From contig CAYTHO010000007.1 in assembly GCA_964437595.1 (NCBI GenBank), positions 1 through 64,000 on the forward strand: 64,000 nucleotides of DNA. Reading direction: 5' to 3'. Shown piece by piece: positions 8,165-17,893 of the stretch (position 1 is its first letter; every line of letters starts with the position of its first letter). The notes beneath the pieces are model-generated. The model was not told the origin of the DNA, did not search any database, and worked only from the letters and a program-made list of their open reading frames with translations. Position numbers and translations under genes: made by a program. The DNA comes from DSYU01 sp964437595. GTDB lineage: Bacteria; Chloroflexota; Anaerolineae; Anaerolineales; Anaerolineaceae.

Positions 8165-9400
8165 CTACCACCCGCTAAGAACGAACCGCGTTACTTTTTC
8201 CTGCCCCAGCACCCACAAGGCACCCTGGTCATCCACAGCCATATCCCAGACCCAATCGACCGGGAACTGCTTTTCAAGACGGCCCTCGGGTGAGTAGACA
8301 AACACAGCCCGACTGCCCGCAACGTACACACGGCCCTGCCCATCCACAACCAGGGAGCTACCGCCGCCGGCATCAGCGCGGATGTCCCAACGGTCCACAT
8401 ATTTCCCATCCTGACCAAATTTAAAAATTGCGCCATCACTGAGCGCGTAGATTCCCCCCTGCCCATCCACTGCGATGTCGTTATCCAATGCCAGGCTTCC
8501 TGTCTGAGTCGAGATGAAAGAGGGTAGATCCAGCAGGATATGACCGGCGTCATCGTAAAAAATAAGTCCCTCACGGTGCCCTTCCAGTGAGGTGATCATC
8601 CCCCAGCGCCCCTCATACCAGGTCGCTACCAAGCGCCCTTGTGCATCCACCAGCAAATCGCCGTACGTTCCGCCAGCCGGGTTGACAATCTCCTGAACAA
8701 TTTCACCTGTCTGCCCGTCTACTCCGGCGATTCCGTTCCCCACTGAAACAAACACCCGACCTTGACGACCGGCAGCCAACCCAGCGAAGACAGTTCTCTC
8801 GCCGCCCAGCCGCCACTGGCGCAGGTATTTGCCGTTTGTATCAAAGGCCTGCACCCGCCCGCCTTGATAGTCAGCCACATAAATGGTACCCTGCTGGTCG
8901 AGATCGATATAACGGGCATCATTGAGAAGTCCGGGGCCAATACCCTCGCTGCCAAAGCTAAGGTCCGGGATCCTATACGCCGGGGTCGGGGTGGAACTGG
9001 GAGTGATGGTCGGGGTGGAGGTACGGGTGGGCGTGGCGCTGGGGGTGGGCGTAATACCTGTCGTGAAGGGCAGCGCCTGACTGATTCCGGCAATGGCCGT
9101 AGCAGAGGCCAGGATTGGAATTAGAATACCCACAATCAACACCAGAACGATCCCAAATACTAACCAGGAGATCCAGGCGTAATTCCTTGTTGGCGAGGTC
9201 TGCCCAGAACCGGCATCCAGAATCGTTCGCATCATGTAAACCGTTTGAGAAACCTGTGGCTGAACCTCCGGCTTCTCACGAAGCTCTTCCGGTACAATTA
9301 CGGCTGTGCTGCAGTATGGGCAGCGGATAGTTGGCTTATCCACGATATGTAGATCCAACGGCGCGCCGCAGTTCGGGCATTGAAAGGATTCAGAAGGCAT
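8165..9400 (-). CDS. zinc-ribbon, membrane-anchored NHL/beta-propeller protein
   Basis: A 411-residue protein of mixed architecture. Residues 8-30 form a zinc ribbon (CPNCGAPLDL...CPYCSTAV). A transmembrane helix spans about 75-100, then a Thr/Pro/Ser-rich stalk (about 110-140). The rest, residues about 145-405, is a beta-propeller of repeated strands of the type GxIYVADYQGGRVQAFDTNGKYL and DGQGRVYVAG, resembling NHL repeats. This places a cytoplasmic ribbon and an external propeller on either side of the membrane. Such proteins are common in Chloroflexota but have no assigned function; a sensor or scaffold role is only a guess. Confidence 0.7.
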   Translation of the reverse strand: MPSESFQCPNCGAPLDLHIVDKPTIRCPYCSTAVIVPEELREKPEVQPQVSQTVYMMRTILDAGSGQTSPTRNYAWISWLVFGIVLVLIVGILIPILASATAIAGISQALPFTTGITPTPSATPTRTSTPTITPSSTPTPAYRIPDLSFGSEGIGPGLLNDARYIDLDQQGTIYVADYQGGRVQAFDTNGKYLRQWRLGGERTVFAGLAAGRQGRVFVSVGNGIAGVDGQTGEIVQEIVNPAGGTYGDLLVDAQGRLVATWYEGRWGMITSLEGHREGLIFYDDAGHILLDLPSFISTQTGSLALDNDIAVDGQGGIYALSDGAIFKFGQDGKYVDRWDIRADAGGGSSLVVDGQGRVYVAGSRAVFVYSPEGRLEKQFPVDWVWDMAVDDQGALWVLGQEKVTRFVLSGW

Positions 9401-9571
9401 GAGAGAATATCCCCCTTTTTCTTATAAACAATATCCAATTCGTAAAATGATTATAACAAGAAGAAGGGAAGATTTGTCAAATAAGGGTAAAATCAGTCGT
9501 TGGTTCTCATTTGGCGGAGGCAACTTATCATTTTTCGTGAGGACTGTACCAGTTTGCGGTAAAATACACTT

Positions 9572-12319
9572 ATGCCATCATCCATCGAAAAGCTTCAAAA
9601 ATTCTTCCGACTCGAAATCGAACGTGGGTACGATAACCGGGCTGTTGTTGGCGGATTGGATAAGATCCTCCCCTCATGGGAAAGCGAAGCCCGGGCTAAC
9701 CAGGTTGAAGAGAGCGTCATACAGGCCATCACTAGCGGCCTGCAAACCTATCCTACCCTCGAACCACCGCAGCGCGCGGAAATCCTCGATCAGTTATTGG
9801 CCCAGTTAGAGCAAGCCAAGGCGACTGAAAAAATTTCAGAGGTAAGGCGCCTTTCGCCGCCCAATGGAGAAGCCCAAAGTCCTTCAAGGCCTGAGGGCAA
9901 CCGGCGGCCTACCAACCGGCCTCGCCAGCCGGCGCCTTCAGCGCCGCCGATTGCCGTCTCCAGGCAGCAGTCTTCGCGCCCACAGCAAAGCGGCAGATCA
10001 TACCCGGCAGAAACGCCCGGGCTGGATGCTCCGCTGCAGGTGCTTCAAGGGGTTGGCAACCGGCTGGCTCAAACGCTGAGCACGCTGGGATTGAACACCC
10101 TGGAAGACCTGTTGTACTTCTTCCCCCGGCGTTATGATGATTACAGCCAGCTCAAGCCCATCAACCGGCTGTCGTTTGGCGAGGAGACCACGGTGCTGGG
10201 CACCATCCAGAGCATCTTTAACCGGCCCATTCGCGGCGGGAGAATGCAGATGACGGAAGCTGTCGTTGGGGATGGGACCAGCTTTCTACGGGTAACCTGG
10301 TTCAACCAGCCCTGGCTGTCAAGCCGCTACCCGCAGGGAACACAGGTGGTGCTGTCTGGCAAAGTAGACCAGTACCTGGGGCGCCTGACGATGAGCAACC
10401 CGGAAATCGAACCGGTCGAAAAAGAACACCTGCATACCAACCGCATTGTGCCGGTTTATCCGCTGACGGCTGGACTCAACCAGAAAAATCTGCGCCGCCT
10501 GATGTACCAGACCGTTACCTATTGGGCCCCACGGGTTACGGATCACCTGCCAGAACGGGTCCGCAGCGCTGTAAAACTCAGCGACATAGGGAAAGCACTG
10601 ATGAATATCCACTTCCCTGAGTCGCCAGATATGCTGGAAGTGGCCCGATGGCGGCTGGCTTTCGACGAAATTTTCCTGCTCCAGTTAGGAGTGCTCAGCC
10701 AGAAACGTGCCTGGCAAGCCGCCAGCGCCCAGGTGTTTGAATCGCCAAGCGAATGGGTAAGCGCACAGATTGCTCGCCTGCCCTTTGATTTGACCGGAGC
10801 GCAAAAACGTGTGATCGAGGAGATACGGGCAGACCTGGCTTCTGGCCGCCCAATGGACCGATTGATCCAGGGAGATGTTGGTTCAGGAAAAACTGTTGTG
10901 GCAGCCCTGGCCATCACTATGGTCGCGCAAAACGGCGGTCAGGCCGCTGTGATGGCCCCGACCAGCATCCTGGCAGAGCAGCACTGCCGCACTTTTACCC
11001 GCCTGCTAACCATGCCCGATGAGCAGGGCTATGCGCCGCTGGCGCCGGATGCTGTACGGCTGCTGATTGGCGACACGCCTGAAGCAGAGAAACAGGAAAT
11101 CCGCGAAGGGCTGCAAGAAGGCAGGATCAAGGTTGTGATTGGTACCCACGCACTGATCGAGTCGCCGGTGCAATTCCAGTCGCTGCAGCTGGCGGTAATC
11201 GATGAGCAGCACCGTTTTGGTGTGGCCCAGCGCGCAGCTCTGCGGTCAAAGGGAGCCAGCCCACACCTGTTGGTGATGACGGCCACGCCCATCCCTCGCT
11301 CGCTGGCGCTGACGGTATATGGCGATCTGGATGTATCGGTGATGGACGAAATGCCTACCGGGCGCCAACCAGTCAGCACCCACGTTCTGCGCCCCCTGGA
11401 GCGAGAGCGCGCCTATAACTTGATCCGCACACAGGTTCAACAAGGGCACCAGGCATTCATCATCTATCCCCTGATTGAGCAGAGTGACAATGATGAAACA
11501 GCAGTTGCCACGGCACCCGTGGCTTCACCAGCCGCCGCGGCTGGCGGCGCAGCCGTAGCCAGCGATGCAGCCGTGACAGCCCAGGAAGATGAAGCCGCCG
11601 CAGTCTCCGGCGCCGACGCGGCGCCTGCGACAGATAATACAGCCACGGCAGATAATGCAGCCGCGATTAACAATGCCGCCGCAACGTCTCCATCAACGCC
11701 AACCCTTCGGACAGCAGGGAATGTTCTTGCAGCAGTGGAAGAACACCGCCGCCTGCAGGCCGAAATCTTCCCCCGGCTGAAACTTGGCCTGCTGCACGGG
11801 CGGATGAAACCCGAAGAAAAAGACCAGGTCATGAAGGCCTTCCGCGACCGGCAGTATGATATTCTCATCTCCACCACGGTAGTGGAGGTGGGAGTGGATA
11901 TTCCTAACGCCACAGTTATGGTAATTGAGGGCGCCAACCGGTTCGGATTGGCACAGCTTCACCAACTACGAGGCAGAGTAGGGCGCGGCAGCGTGCAGTC
12001 TTACTGCCTGCTCATCCCGGATAAAGAAGACGCAATCGAGAACGAGCGGCTTGCCGTAATGAGCGAAACCAACGATGGTTTTGTCCTTGCAGAGCGGGAC
12101 TTGCAGCAGCGCGGCCCGGGTGAATTCCTCGGCACGCGCCAGGCCGGATTCTCAGAATTAAAACTGGCCAGCCTCACCGATGTGCGCCTGATTGAAAAAG
12201 CGCGCCAGCAGGCCCAGGCGCTTTTCGCAACAGACCCAGAATTAACCGCACCCGAACACGCTTTGCTCTCCAAACAGATGGTTCAGTTCTGGAGCGGCGG
12301 CAAAGGAGATATCAGCTGA
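9572..12319 (+). CDS. recG: ATP-dependent DNA helicase RecG
   Basis: RecG unwinds and remodels stalled replication forks and Holliday junctions. At 915 residues this copy is longer than the usual 680-820. Residues 1-150 are an N-terminal extension with a Pro/Arg-rich linker, as seen in other Chloroflexota. The wedge/OB domain follows (about 155-345, with GVGNRLAQTL and LEDLLYFFPRRYDD). The helicase core has GDVGSGKTVV (near 430), the DEQH box, VMTATPIPRSL, and motif VI GLAQLHQLRGRVGRG. An Ala-rich insertion of about 75 residues (638-712) sits inside the second RecA lobe. coaD starts 1 base past the stop. Confidence 0.95.
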   Translation: MPSSIEKLQKFFRLEIERGYDNRAVVGGLDKILPSWESEARANQVEESVIQAITSGLQTYPTLEPPQRAEILDQLLAQLEQAKATEKISEVRRLSPPNGEAQSPSRPEGNRRPTNRPRQPAPSAPPIAVSRQQSSRPQQSGRSYPAETPGLDAPLQVLQGVGNRLAQTLSTLGLNTLEDLLYFFPRRYDDYSQLKPINRLSFGEETTVLGTIQSIFNRPIRGGRMQMTEAVVGDGTSFLRVTWFNQPWLSSRYPQGTQVVLSGKVDQYLGRLTMSNPEIEPVEKEHLHTNRIVPVYPLTAGLNQKNLRRLMYQTVTYWAPRVTDHLPERVRSAVKLSDIGKALMNIHFPESPDMLEVARWRLAFDEIFLLQLGVLSQKRAWQAASAQVFESPSEWVSAQIARLPFDLTGAQKRVIEEIRADLASGRPMDRLIQGDVGSGKTVVAALAITMVAQNGGQAAVMAPTSILAEQHCRTFTRLLTMPDEQGYAPLAPDAVRLLIGDTPEAEKQEIREGLQEGRIKVVIGTHALIESPVQFQSLQLAVIDEQHRFGVAQRAALRSKGASPHLLVMTATPIPRSLALTVYGDLDVSVMDEMPTGRQPVSTHVLRPLERERAYNLIRTQVQQGHQAFIIYPLIEQSDNDETAVATAPVASPAAAAGGAAVASDAAVTAQEDEAAAVSGADAAPATDNTATADNAAAINNAAATSPSTPTLRTAGNVLAAVEEHRRLQAEIFPRLKLGLLHGRMKPEEKDQVMKAFRDRQYDILISTTVVEVGVDIPNATVMVIEGANRFGLAQLHQLRGRVGRGSVQSYCLLIPDKEDAIENERLAVMSETNDGFVLAERDLQQRGPGEFLGTRQAGFSELKLASLTDVRLIEKARQQAQALFATDPELTAPEHALLSKQMVQFWSGGKGDIS

Positions 12320-12320
12320 T

Positions 12321-12845
12321 ATGGTTCGCGCATTGTTCCCTGGCACTTTCGACCCGATCCATTACGGGCATATCGATATCGCGAAACGAGCGGCGCGCCT
12401 GTTTGATGAGCTGTACATTGCTGTGTACGACAGACCTCTAAAGAACCTGATGTTCAGCCCAGAAGACCGGCTCAGCCTGGTAAAGCAGTCCTTCGAAGAC
12501 GAGCCAAAGATTCATGTTATTGGATACAGCGGCCTTACTGTTGATGTGTGCCGGGAAATCGGCGCCCAGGTGATCGTACGCGGGCTGCGCGTTTTTTCTG
12601 ATTTTGAATATGAATTCCGCATGGCTCTTGCTAACCACCGCCTGGCCTCTGACATCGAAGTGGTTGCATTGATCACCAACGAAGAGCATACTTTCCTTTC
12701 CTCCACTACCGTACGGGAGATTGCTTCGCTCTCAGGGGATGTGCAAAGCATGGTTCCGCCGCATGTGGCGCGAGCGCTGGAAAAACGTTTTTTTGAGCTG
12801 GGCGATGGCCAGCAGGTAGTGCCGATGACCTCGCTCAGGGATTGA
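12321..12845 (+). CDS. coaD: phosphopantetheine adenylyltransferase
   Basis: A 174-residue nucleotidyltransferase that transfers AMP from ATP to 4'-phosphopantetheine, the penultimate step of coenzyme A synthesis. It shows the family's LFPGTFDPIHYGHIDI with the HxGH motif at 14-17, VRGLR in the phosphopantetheine pocket, and LSSTTVREIA, the (I/L)SST motif. The length is normal. The start sits 1 base after recG, so the two genes are probably cotranscribed. Confidence 0.96.
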   Translation: MVRALFPGTFDPIHYGHIDIAKRAARLFDELYIAVYDRPLKNLMFSPEDRLSLVKQSFEDEPKIHVIGYSGLTVDVCREIGAQVIVRGLRVFSDFEYEFRMALANHRLASDIEVVALITNEEHTFLSSTTVREIASLSGDVQSMVPPHVARALEKRFFELGDGQQVVPMTSLRD

Positions 12846-12850
12846 CCGAT

Positions 12851-12878
12851 TTGACGAATATCAAATTACGGATATACT
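12851..12878 (+). promoter_or_regulatory. sigma-70-type promoter before the coiled-coil gene
   Basis: TTGACG (12851-12856) and TATACT (12873-12878) are separated by 16 bases, just past the coaD stop. A GGAGGA Shine-Dalgarno (12940-12945) precedes the ATG at 12950. Confidence 0.5.
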
Positions 12879-12949
12879 AAACCTATCGTTTTTACTCATC
12901 CTGGCTCGAAAATTGCACCTTCTTTCATCGAATACTCGCGGAGGATCGT

Positions 12950-13423
12950 ATGGATATCCTGCATCTTGTTGACCGGTTAGAAGAACTTTTTAACGAAAGC
13001 CGCTCTATCCCCCTTACCCACAGCGTGATGGTAGATGAAGAGCGTATCCTGGATATTATTGACCAGATGCGGGTCTCGATTCCCGAGGAAATCAAGAAAG
13101 CGCAGCAGCTCCTGGCCCAACGCGATCGCATCATGGCGCAGTCGAAAGAAGAAGCCGACCGCACCATCGCCATCGCCCGCGATAAAAGCGCGGAACTGGT
13201 GGAGCGCGATTCCATCGTTGAGGCTGCCCGCGCGCGGGCCGAGGAGATCATGGAACAGGCCCGCGTGGAAAACGAGAAAACCAAGCGAGAAGCCGATGAT
13301 TATGTACTCCAGTCCCTCACCAGTCTGGAGGCTGAACTCGACCGGATACTCGGTCAGGTACGAAACGGCATCCGCACGCTGCAAAGCGAAAAACAAAACG
13401 CAATGGCTGGCGAAAATCAGTAA
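12950..13423 (+). CDS. coiled-coil protein, DivIVA/AtpF-like
   Basis: A 157-residue acidic-basic protein made almost entirely of heptad-like helix (residues about 35-145: QLLAQRDRIMAQSKEEADR, ARARAEEIMEQARVENEKTK). Its N-terminus, MDILHLVDRLEELFNESR, followed by MVDEERILDIIDQMR, is shared by short proteins annotated in Chloroflexota and other phyla as ATPase-like or cell division initiation proteins. It has no nucleotide-binding motif, so ATPase is a misnomer. A structural role at the membrane or septum is an inference. It has its own promoter and a strong terminator. Confidence 0.65.
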   Translation: MDILHLVDRLEELFNESRSIPLTHSVMVDEERILDIIDQMRVSIPEEIKKAQQLLAQRDRIMAQSKEEADRTIAIARDKSAELVERDSIVEAARARAEEIMEQARVENEKTKREADDYVLQSLTSLEAELDRILGQVRNGIRTLQSEKQNAMAGENQ

Positions 13424-13437
13424 AGCCCACAGATATC

Positions 13438-13480
13438 AAAATCGGGTTGGCTCTAGTTGTTGAGCCAACCCGATTTTCTT
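13438..13480. terminator. bidirectional terminator between the coiled-coil gene and lon
   Basis: AAAATCGGGTTGGCTC (13438-13453) and GAGCCAACCCGATTTT (13462-13477) form a perfect 16-bp stem with an 8-base loop, followed by CTTTT on the plus strand. The lon stop codon is the very next bases, so the hairpin serves both convergent genes. Confidence 0.92.
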
Positions 13481-15955
13481 TTAATCCTGTTCTTCCTCGT
13501 TTTTCGACCTACGTTTGATCCATTCTGGCTGCTCGCCAGTAGATGGGTGTAAAGCCACATCGAGCACCTGATCCATATGCGCTACCGGCACGATTTTCAG
13601 ATCGGCCAGAACCTTTTTCGGCACATCCACCAGGTCTTTCTTGTTGCGCTCGGGTAGCAATACCGTCTTCAACCCGGCGCGGTGCGCCGCGAGAATTTTC
13701 TCGCGCACGCCGCCAATGGGCAGCACACGCCCCCGCAGAGTGATTTCGCCGGTCATACCCACCTCTTTGTATACCTTACGCTCGGTGAAGGCAGAAATTA
13801 GAGCCGTGGCGATGGTAATTCCCGCGCTTGGGCCATCTTTCGGGATGGCACCCTCTGGGATGTGGATATGAATATCCAACCCCTCGTACAGTTCAGGATC
13901 CAGCCCAAAATCACGAGAGTGCCACTTGAGATAAGAAAGTGCAGCCTGGGCCGATTCCTGCATGATTTCGCCAATTTGCCCGGTGATTTGCAGGTTGCCC
14001 TTGCCTTCCAAAATCAAGATTTCTACCGGCATGATCTCGCCGCCATTCTCCGTCCAGGCAACAGCGGTTGCTACCCCTATTTCGTCCTGCCGTTCGGCCT
14101 CAGTCTGGAAGAACTGCGGCGGGCCCAAAAATTTCTCTACATGTTGGGCAGAAAGCCGGTGCGGAAAAGCCTTCTTCTCCGATTTCAAGCGGGCCACTTT
14201 GCGGAACATCCGCCCAATTTCCCGTTCCAGATTGCGCACCCCGGCTTCATAGGTGTACTCGCGGATAATGCGCCGGATAGCCTGCTCATTGAACTCCACC
14301 TCGGCATCTTCCAACCCGCTTTCCTCCATCTGCCGCGGAATCAGGAACAGGTTGGCAATCTCCAGTTTTTCTTCTTCGATGTACCCTGGAAATTCGATGA
14401 CCTCCATACGGTCCAGCAGGGCAGCAGGAATCGAGCCAAGTGAGTTGGCGGTAGTAATAAACATTACCTTCGATAAATCAAACGGAAGTTCCAGGTAATG
14501 ATCGGAAAAAGCAAAGTTCTGTTCTGGGTCGAGCACTTCCAGCAGCGCCGCAGCCGGGTCTCCGCGGAAATCCTGACCCAACTTATCGATCTCGTCCAGC
14601 ATAAACAGCGGGTTGCCGGTACCTGCCCGACGGATAGTTTGCAGCACCCGCCCAGGCAGCGCCCCTATATACGTGCGGCGGTGACCGCGAATTTCCGCCT
14701 CATCGCGCACGCCGCCAAGTGACACGCGCACAAACTTGCGGCCCAGCGCCGCGGCGATCGACTGCCCCAGTGAGGTTTTTCCGGTACCAGGCGGGCCGAC
14801 AAAACACAAAATGGGCTGGCGCATGCGCTTGGGCTTCAGGCTGCGCACGGCGATATATTCCAAAATTCGATCCTTGGCATCCTTCAGGCCGTAATGATTC
14901 TGCTCCAGAATCTTCGCTGCATGGGTAACATCCAGGTTATCCTCGGTCATGATCGCCCAGGGCAGCTCAAGAATCCAGTCCAGATAGGTGCGGATAATCC
15001 CCACCTCCGGGGCCATTGAGGGCATCTGGGTCAGGCGGTCGACCTCTTTGTTGGCAGCGGCGCGGGCCTCTTCGGGCATTTCAATCTTGGTGATCCGTTC
15101 GCGCAGCTCGGCTACTTCACGTATCCAGATATCGCCCTCGCCGAGTTCTGTCTGGATAGCCTTCATCTGTTCTCGCAGGTAAAATTCCCGCTGGCTGCGA
15201 TCCACTTCATTCTGCACTTTGTTCTGGATTTCATCTTCCAGTTGAAGTACATCCAATTCCTGCGCCAGAAGCCAGTTGATCCGCTTTAGCCGCTCCTTGG
15301 GATCGGGCAGCATCAGGAGCGCCTGGCGCTCTTTATAAGGCAGCGAAATCGCCGTAGCGATCATATCCGCTAGCCAGCCCGGCTCTGGGATATTGATGGA
15401 GAATAGGTGAGCCTCATCTGGCAGGCTGCGGTCAAGCTGGACGCAGTGCTCGAACAGGTCCCGCGCGGTGCGCATGAGCGCATCCATCTGGCGGTTTACA
15501 TCCACAGGCTCGTCAATCGGGCGCACTCTGGCGCGGTAATACGGCTCCGCCTGGGTAAACTCCACCAGTTCTACGCGCCGGCGCCCCTGTACCAGCGCCG
15601 AGCTATTGCCATCAGCCAAACTCAGCAGGCGCCCTACGGCGATCTCCACCCCAATCGGCAGGAAATCTTCTGGACCGGGGTTGTCAATCTCGGAATCCTG
15701 CTGCACCAGGCCAATCATCGTCATCTCATCTAGCTGCGATTCCTGGATTGCAAGCAGGTTGGCGCCCGGTTCCACAAATACCGGCGAGATCATGCGCGGG
15801 TAAACCACCATGTCGCGCATCACAAAAACCGGGCACTCGATCAGCCCATCCCCGTCCGGTTCCGCATCCGGAATACGATACAGCTCTTCGGTGCGCTGGT
15901 GCAGACCAGATGTGTATTCATCGGGCGGTTCAGAGTGAGACCAATCGTCTTTCAT
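13481..15955 (-). CDS. lon: ATP-dependent protease Lon (LonA type)
   Basis: A cytoplasmic AAA+ serine protease that degrades damaged and regulatory proteins; 824 residues, normal for LonA. Order of domains: N-terminal substrate domain (about 38-230, CPVFVMRDMVVYP), coiled linker (about 240-300), AAA+ module with Walker A GPPGTGKT (387-394) and Walker B FMLDEIDK, then the protease domain with the catalytic dyad Ser710 (PKDGPSAG) and Lys753 (GGVREKIL). The ATG at 15955 is chosen: it has AAGGAA upstream and starts 62 bases past folC, whereas a longer in-frame start would overlap folC and add 37 unrelated residues. Confidence 0.96.
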   Translation of the reverse strand: MKDDWSHSEPPDEYTSGLHQRTEELYRIPDAEPDGDGLIECPVFVMRDMVVYPRMISPVFVEPGANLLAIQESQLDEMTMIGLVQQDSEIDNPGPEDFLPIGVEIAVGRLLSLADGNSSALVQGRRRVELVEFTQAEPYYRARVRPIDEPVDVNRQMDALMRTARDLFEHCVQLDRSLPDEAHLFSINIPEPGWLADMIATAISLPYKERQALLMLPDPKERLKRINWLLAQELDVLQLEDEIQNKVQNEVDRSQREFYLREQMKAIQTELGEGDIWIREVAELRERITKIEMPEEARAAANKEVDRLTQMPSMAPEVGIIRTYLDWILELPWAIMTEDNLDVTHAAKILEQNHYGLKDAKDRILEYIAVRSLKPKRMRQPILCFVGPPGTGKTSLGQSIAAALGRKFVRVSLGGVRDEAEIRGHRRTYIGALPGRVLQTIRRAGTGNPLFMLDEIDKLGQDFRGDPAAALLEVLDPEQNFAFSDHYLELPFDLSKVMFITTANSLGSIPAALLDRMEVIEFPGYIEEEKLEIANLFLIPRQMEESGLEDAEVEFNEQAIRRIIREYTYEAGVRNLEREIGRMFRKVARLKSEKKAFPHRLSAQHVEKFLGPPQFFQTEAERQDEIGVATAVAWTENGGEIMPVEILILEGKGNLQITGQIGEIMQESAQAALSYLKWHSRDFGLDPELYEGLDIHIHIPEGAIPKDGPSAGITIATALISAFTERKVYKEVGMTGEITLRGRVLPIGGVREKILAAHRAGLKTVLLPERNKKDLVDVPKKVLADLKIVPVAHMDQVLDVALHPSTGEQPEWIKRRSKNEEEQD

Positions 15956-16017
15956 AGCACTTTTTTCCTTGCTCTTTGTCAAATCGGACCTCAATTTCGA
16001 AATATCGTTCGCCTGGC

Positions 16018-17400
16018 CTACAACGATGCTGAAAGCACCTTGGGGGAACCACACAATTTCTGCCATGTATCGCGGATTGCCGCGGCAATAAACAGACTCC
16101 CCGCTGCCAGCACGACTCCAGATTCAAGCGGATGCAATGCCACAGCTGCTTGAATCGCCGCAGGCAGTGCATTCTCTACGGGGACAGATACCATAGCTGG
16201 TTTTCCATACTGCCGCGCCAATTCTGCCAGCCGGTCGGCATGCATGGCGCGTGGATGAGTTGATTGGGTAGCAATCAACATGCTTACTCGCGGCATCAAC
16301 TCGGCAAGCATCCCATCGATATCTTTATCTTCCGAGGCGCCATAGATCAACACCACCGGACGGTCGGGCAGGTAATCATCCAGCGCCTGGCGCAGCCTGT
16401 GCGCCGAGTCGCGGTTGTGGGCGGAATCGACGATCACAGCCGGGGCTGGTTCGGCCTGCAGCACTTCGAAGCGCCCGGGCCAGGAGACACGGGCAAACCC
16501 CTCGCGGATATCATCATCCGCCACGCGCAGGCCTTGCTGGCTTGCCACCCGCAGCGCCGCGAAAGCCGTCGCTGCGTTTTCTACTTGGTGCAAACCCAGC
16601 AGCGGGGTTGAAAGCAAAACAGGCTCCTCATCCGTTTTCCACACCTGGAAGGTTTGTCCATGCAGAGAATGGCTCGCCGGGGCATAGTGATAGTCTTTGC
16701 CAATTTTCACCAGCGGGCTGCCCCGCTCTGCGGCAATCTGTTCTACCACCTGGCGAGCATCATCGCGTTGAAGCGCCAGCACCACGGGCCGGCCCGGCTT
16801 GATAATGCCCGCTTTTTCATAGGCAATTTTTGGCAAGGTATCGCCCAGCACACCCACATGATCCATCGACAATGAGGTGATGACCGAAACCAGCGGGTTC
16901 ACCACGTTGGTCGCATCCAGGCGCCCGCCCAGGCCCACTTCGATGACCGCCACATCCACTTTTTGATTGGCGAAATGTAAGAAGCCCAGGGCGGTGGTAA
17001 TTTCGAAGGTCGTCAGGTGTTCCACCTGTGCAATGGATGGCTTGATCGACTCGATCAGCCGCGCCAGCTCAGCTTTTTCAATCGGCTGCCCGTTCACCTG
17101 CATGCGCTCGGTATATTCCTGCAGGTGCGGCGAAGAATACAGCCCCACGCGATAACCCGCCGCCATCAGGCTGCTGGCCATCATCGCCGCGGTCGATCCT
17201 TTGCCTTTTGTTCCTGCCACGTGAATGACTGGGTACTGCTGATGGGGACTGCCCAGTAGTTCTAAGAAGGCCGATATACGCTGCAAGTCAAACCTGGCCT
17301 GAGCATAACGCGAACTATGCGTCAGGCTGTAATCGACAAAACTATATAAATAATCCAGGGCTGCCTGGTAAGCAGAATCCGCTTCAGTCATCATCACCAT
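16018..17400 (-). CDS. folC: dihydrofolate synthase / folylpolyglutamate synthase
   Basis: A 460-residue Mur-ligase-family enzyme that adds glutamate to dihydropteroate and extends the polyglutamate tail of folates. The ATP-binding loop VAGTKGKGST (residues 61-70) and the HLTTFEITTALGF, VGLGGRLDATN and SMDHVGVLG motifs are family marks. The C-terminal ligase domain contains DSAHNRDSA, the counterpart of the conserved DGAHN. Transcribed toward lon. Confidence 0.95.
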   Translation of the reverse strand: MVMMTEADSAYQAALDYLYSFVDYSLTHSSRYAQARFDLQRISAFLELLGSPHQQYPVIHVAGTKGKGSTAAMMASSLMAAGYRVGLYSSPHLQEYTERMQVNGQPIEKAELARLIESIKPSIAQVEHLTTFEITTALGFLHFANQKVDVAVIEVGLGGRLDATNVVNPLVSVITSLSMDHVGVLGDTLPKIAYEKAGIIKPGRPVVLALQRDDARQVVEQIAAERGSPLVKIGKDYHYAPASHSLHGQTFQVWKTDEEPVLLSTPLLGLHQVENAATAFAALRVASQQGLRVADDDIREGFARVSWPGRFEVLQAEPAPAVIVDSAHNRDSAHRLRQALDDYLPDRPVVLIYGASEDKDIDGMLAELMPRVSMLIATQSTHPRAMHADRLAELARQYGKPAMVSVPVENALPAAIQAAVALHPLESGVVLAAGSLFIAAAIRDTWQKLCGSPKVLSASL

Positions 17401-17557
17401 CGCTTGGTAACGCCAGTCCTTTCGTGCGATTTGTCATTGTACCCGCCTGATGATGATTATGCAAGTGCATGTTAAAATGATGACGTTCATACAATTGACG
17501 GATTTTTTCACGTCGAGTACATTATAGGTCAATCTTGTAGGATCTTTTTCCAAGCTC

Positions 17558-17842
17558 ATGTCGATTGGTTATTTGACACTTCATCTCCATATACCGGGAT
17601 GTTCTTCATTAAAAGAGAAACGCGGTAAAATCAAGCCCGTCCTGGCACGCCTGCGCCGCGAATTTAACGTGGCAACTGCAGAAATGGATCTACAAGATGT
17701 GTGGCAGGATACCATCATCGGCTGCGTTACCATCAGCAGCGACACATCTCAGAACCAGCGCCTGCTCCAGCAGGTGGTCGATTTTACCGAGCATAACTGG
17801 CCGGATCTTCCATTGGTCGAGCACCGCATAGAGATTATCTAA
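17558..17842 (+). CDS. DUF503 family protein (YlxP-like)
   Basis: A 94-residue protein with the DUF503 pattern: the N-terminal strand GYLTLHLHIPGCSSLKEKRG, a helix rich in Lys/Arg (IKPVLARLRREFNVA), then VAEMDLQD-like and GCVTISSD strands. YlxP of Bacillus lies in the nusA-infB region and may be connected with ribosome assembly, but no activity is proven. Divergent from folC and 51 bases before the radical SAM gene. Confidence 0.85.
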   Translation: MSIGYLTLHLHIPGCSSLKEKRGKIKPVLARLRREFNVATAEMDLQDVWQDTIIGCVTISSDTSQNQRLLQQVVDFTEHNWPDLPLVEHRIEII

Positions 17843-17893
17843 AGCCAGCCCGGTTACGCCTGCCATTCTTATCCATAGGAACCATAAGGTCTC

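Noticed and set aside
13862..14443. Long plus-strand frame opposite lon
   Set aside because: It lies entirely within the lon coding sequence, has no Shine-Dalgarno and no recognisable domain; a shadow of a GC-rich gene.
15978..15983. TTGACA on the minus strand upstream of lon
   Set aside because: The position 17 bases downstream falls on the lon start codon without a convincing -10, so a promoter is unlikely.
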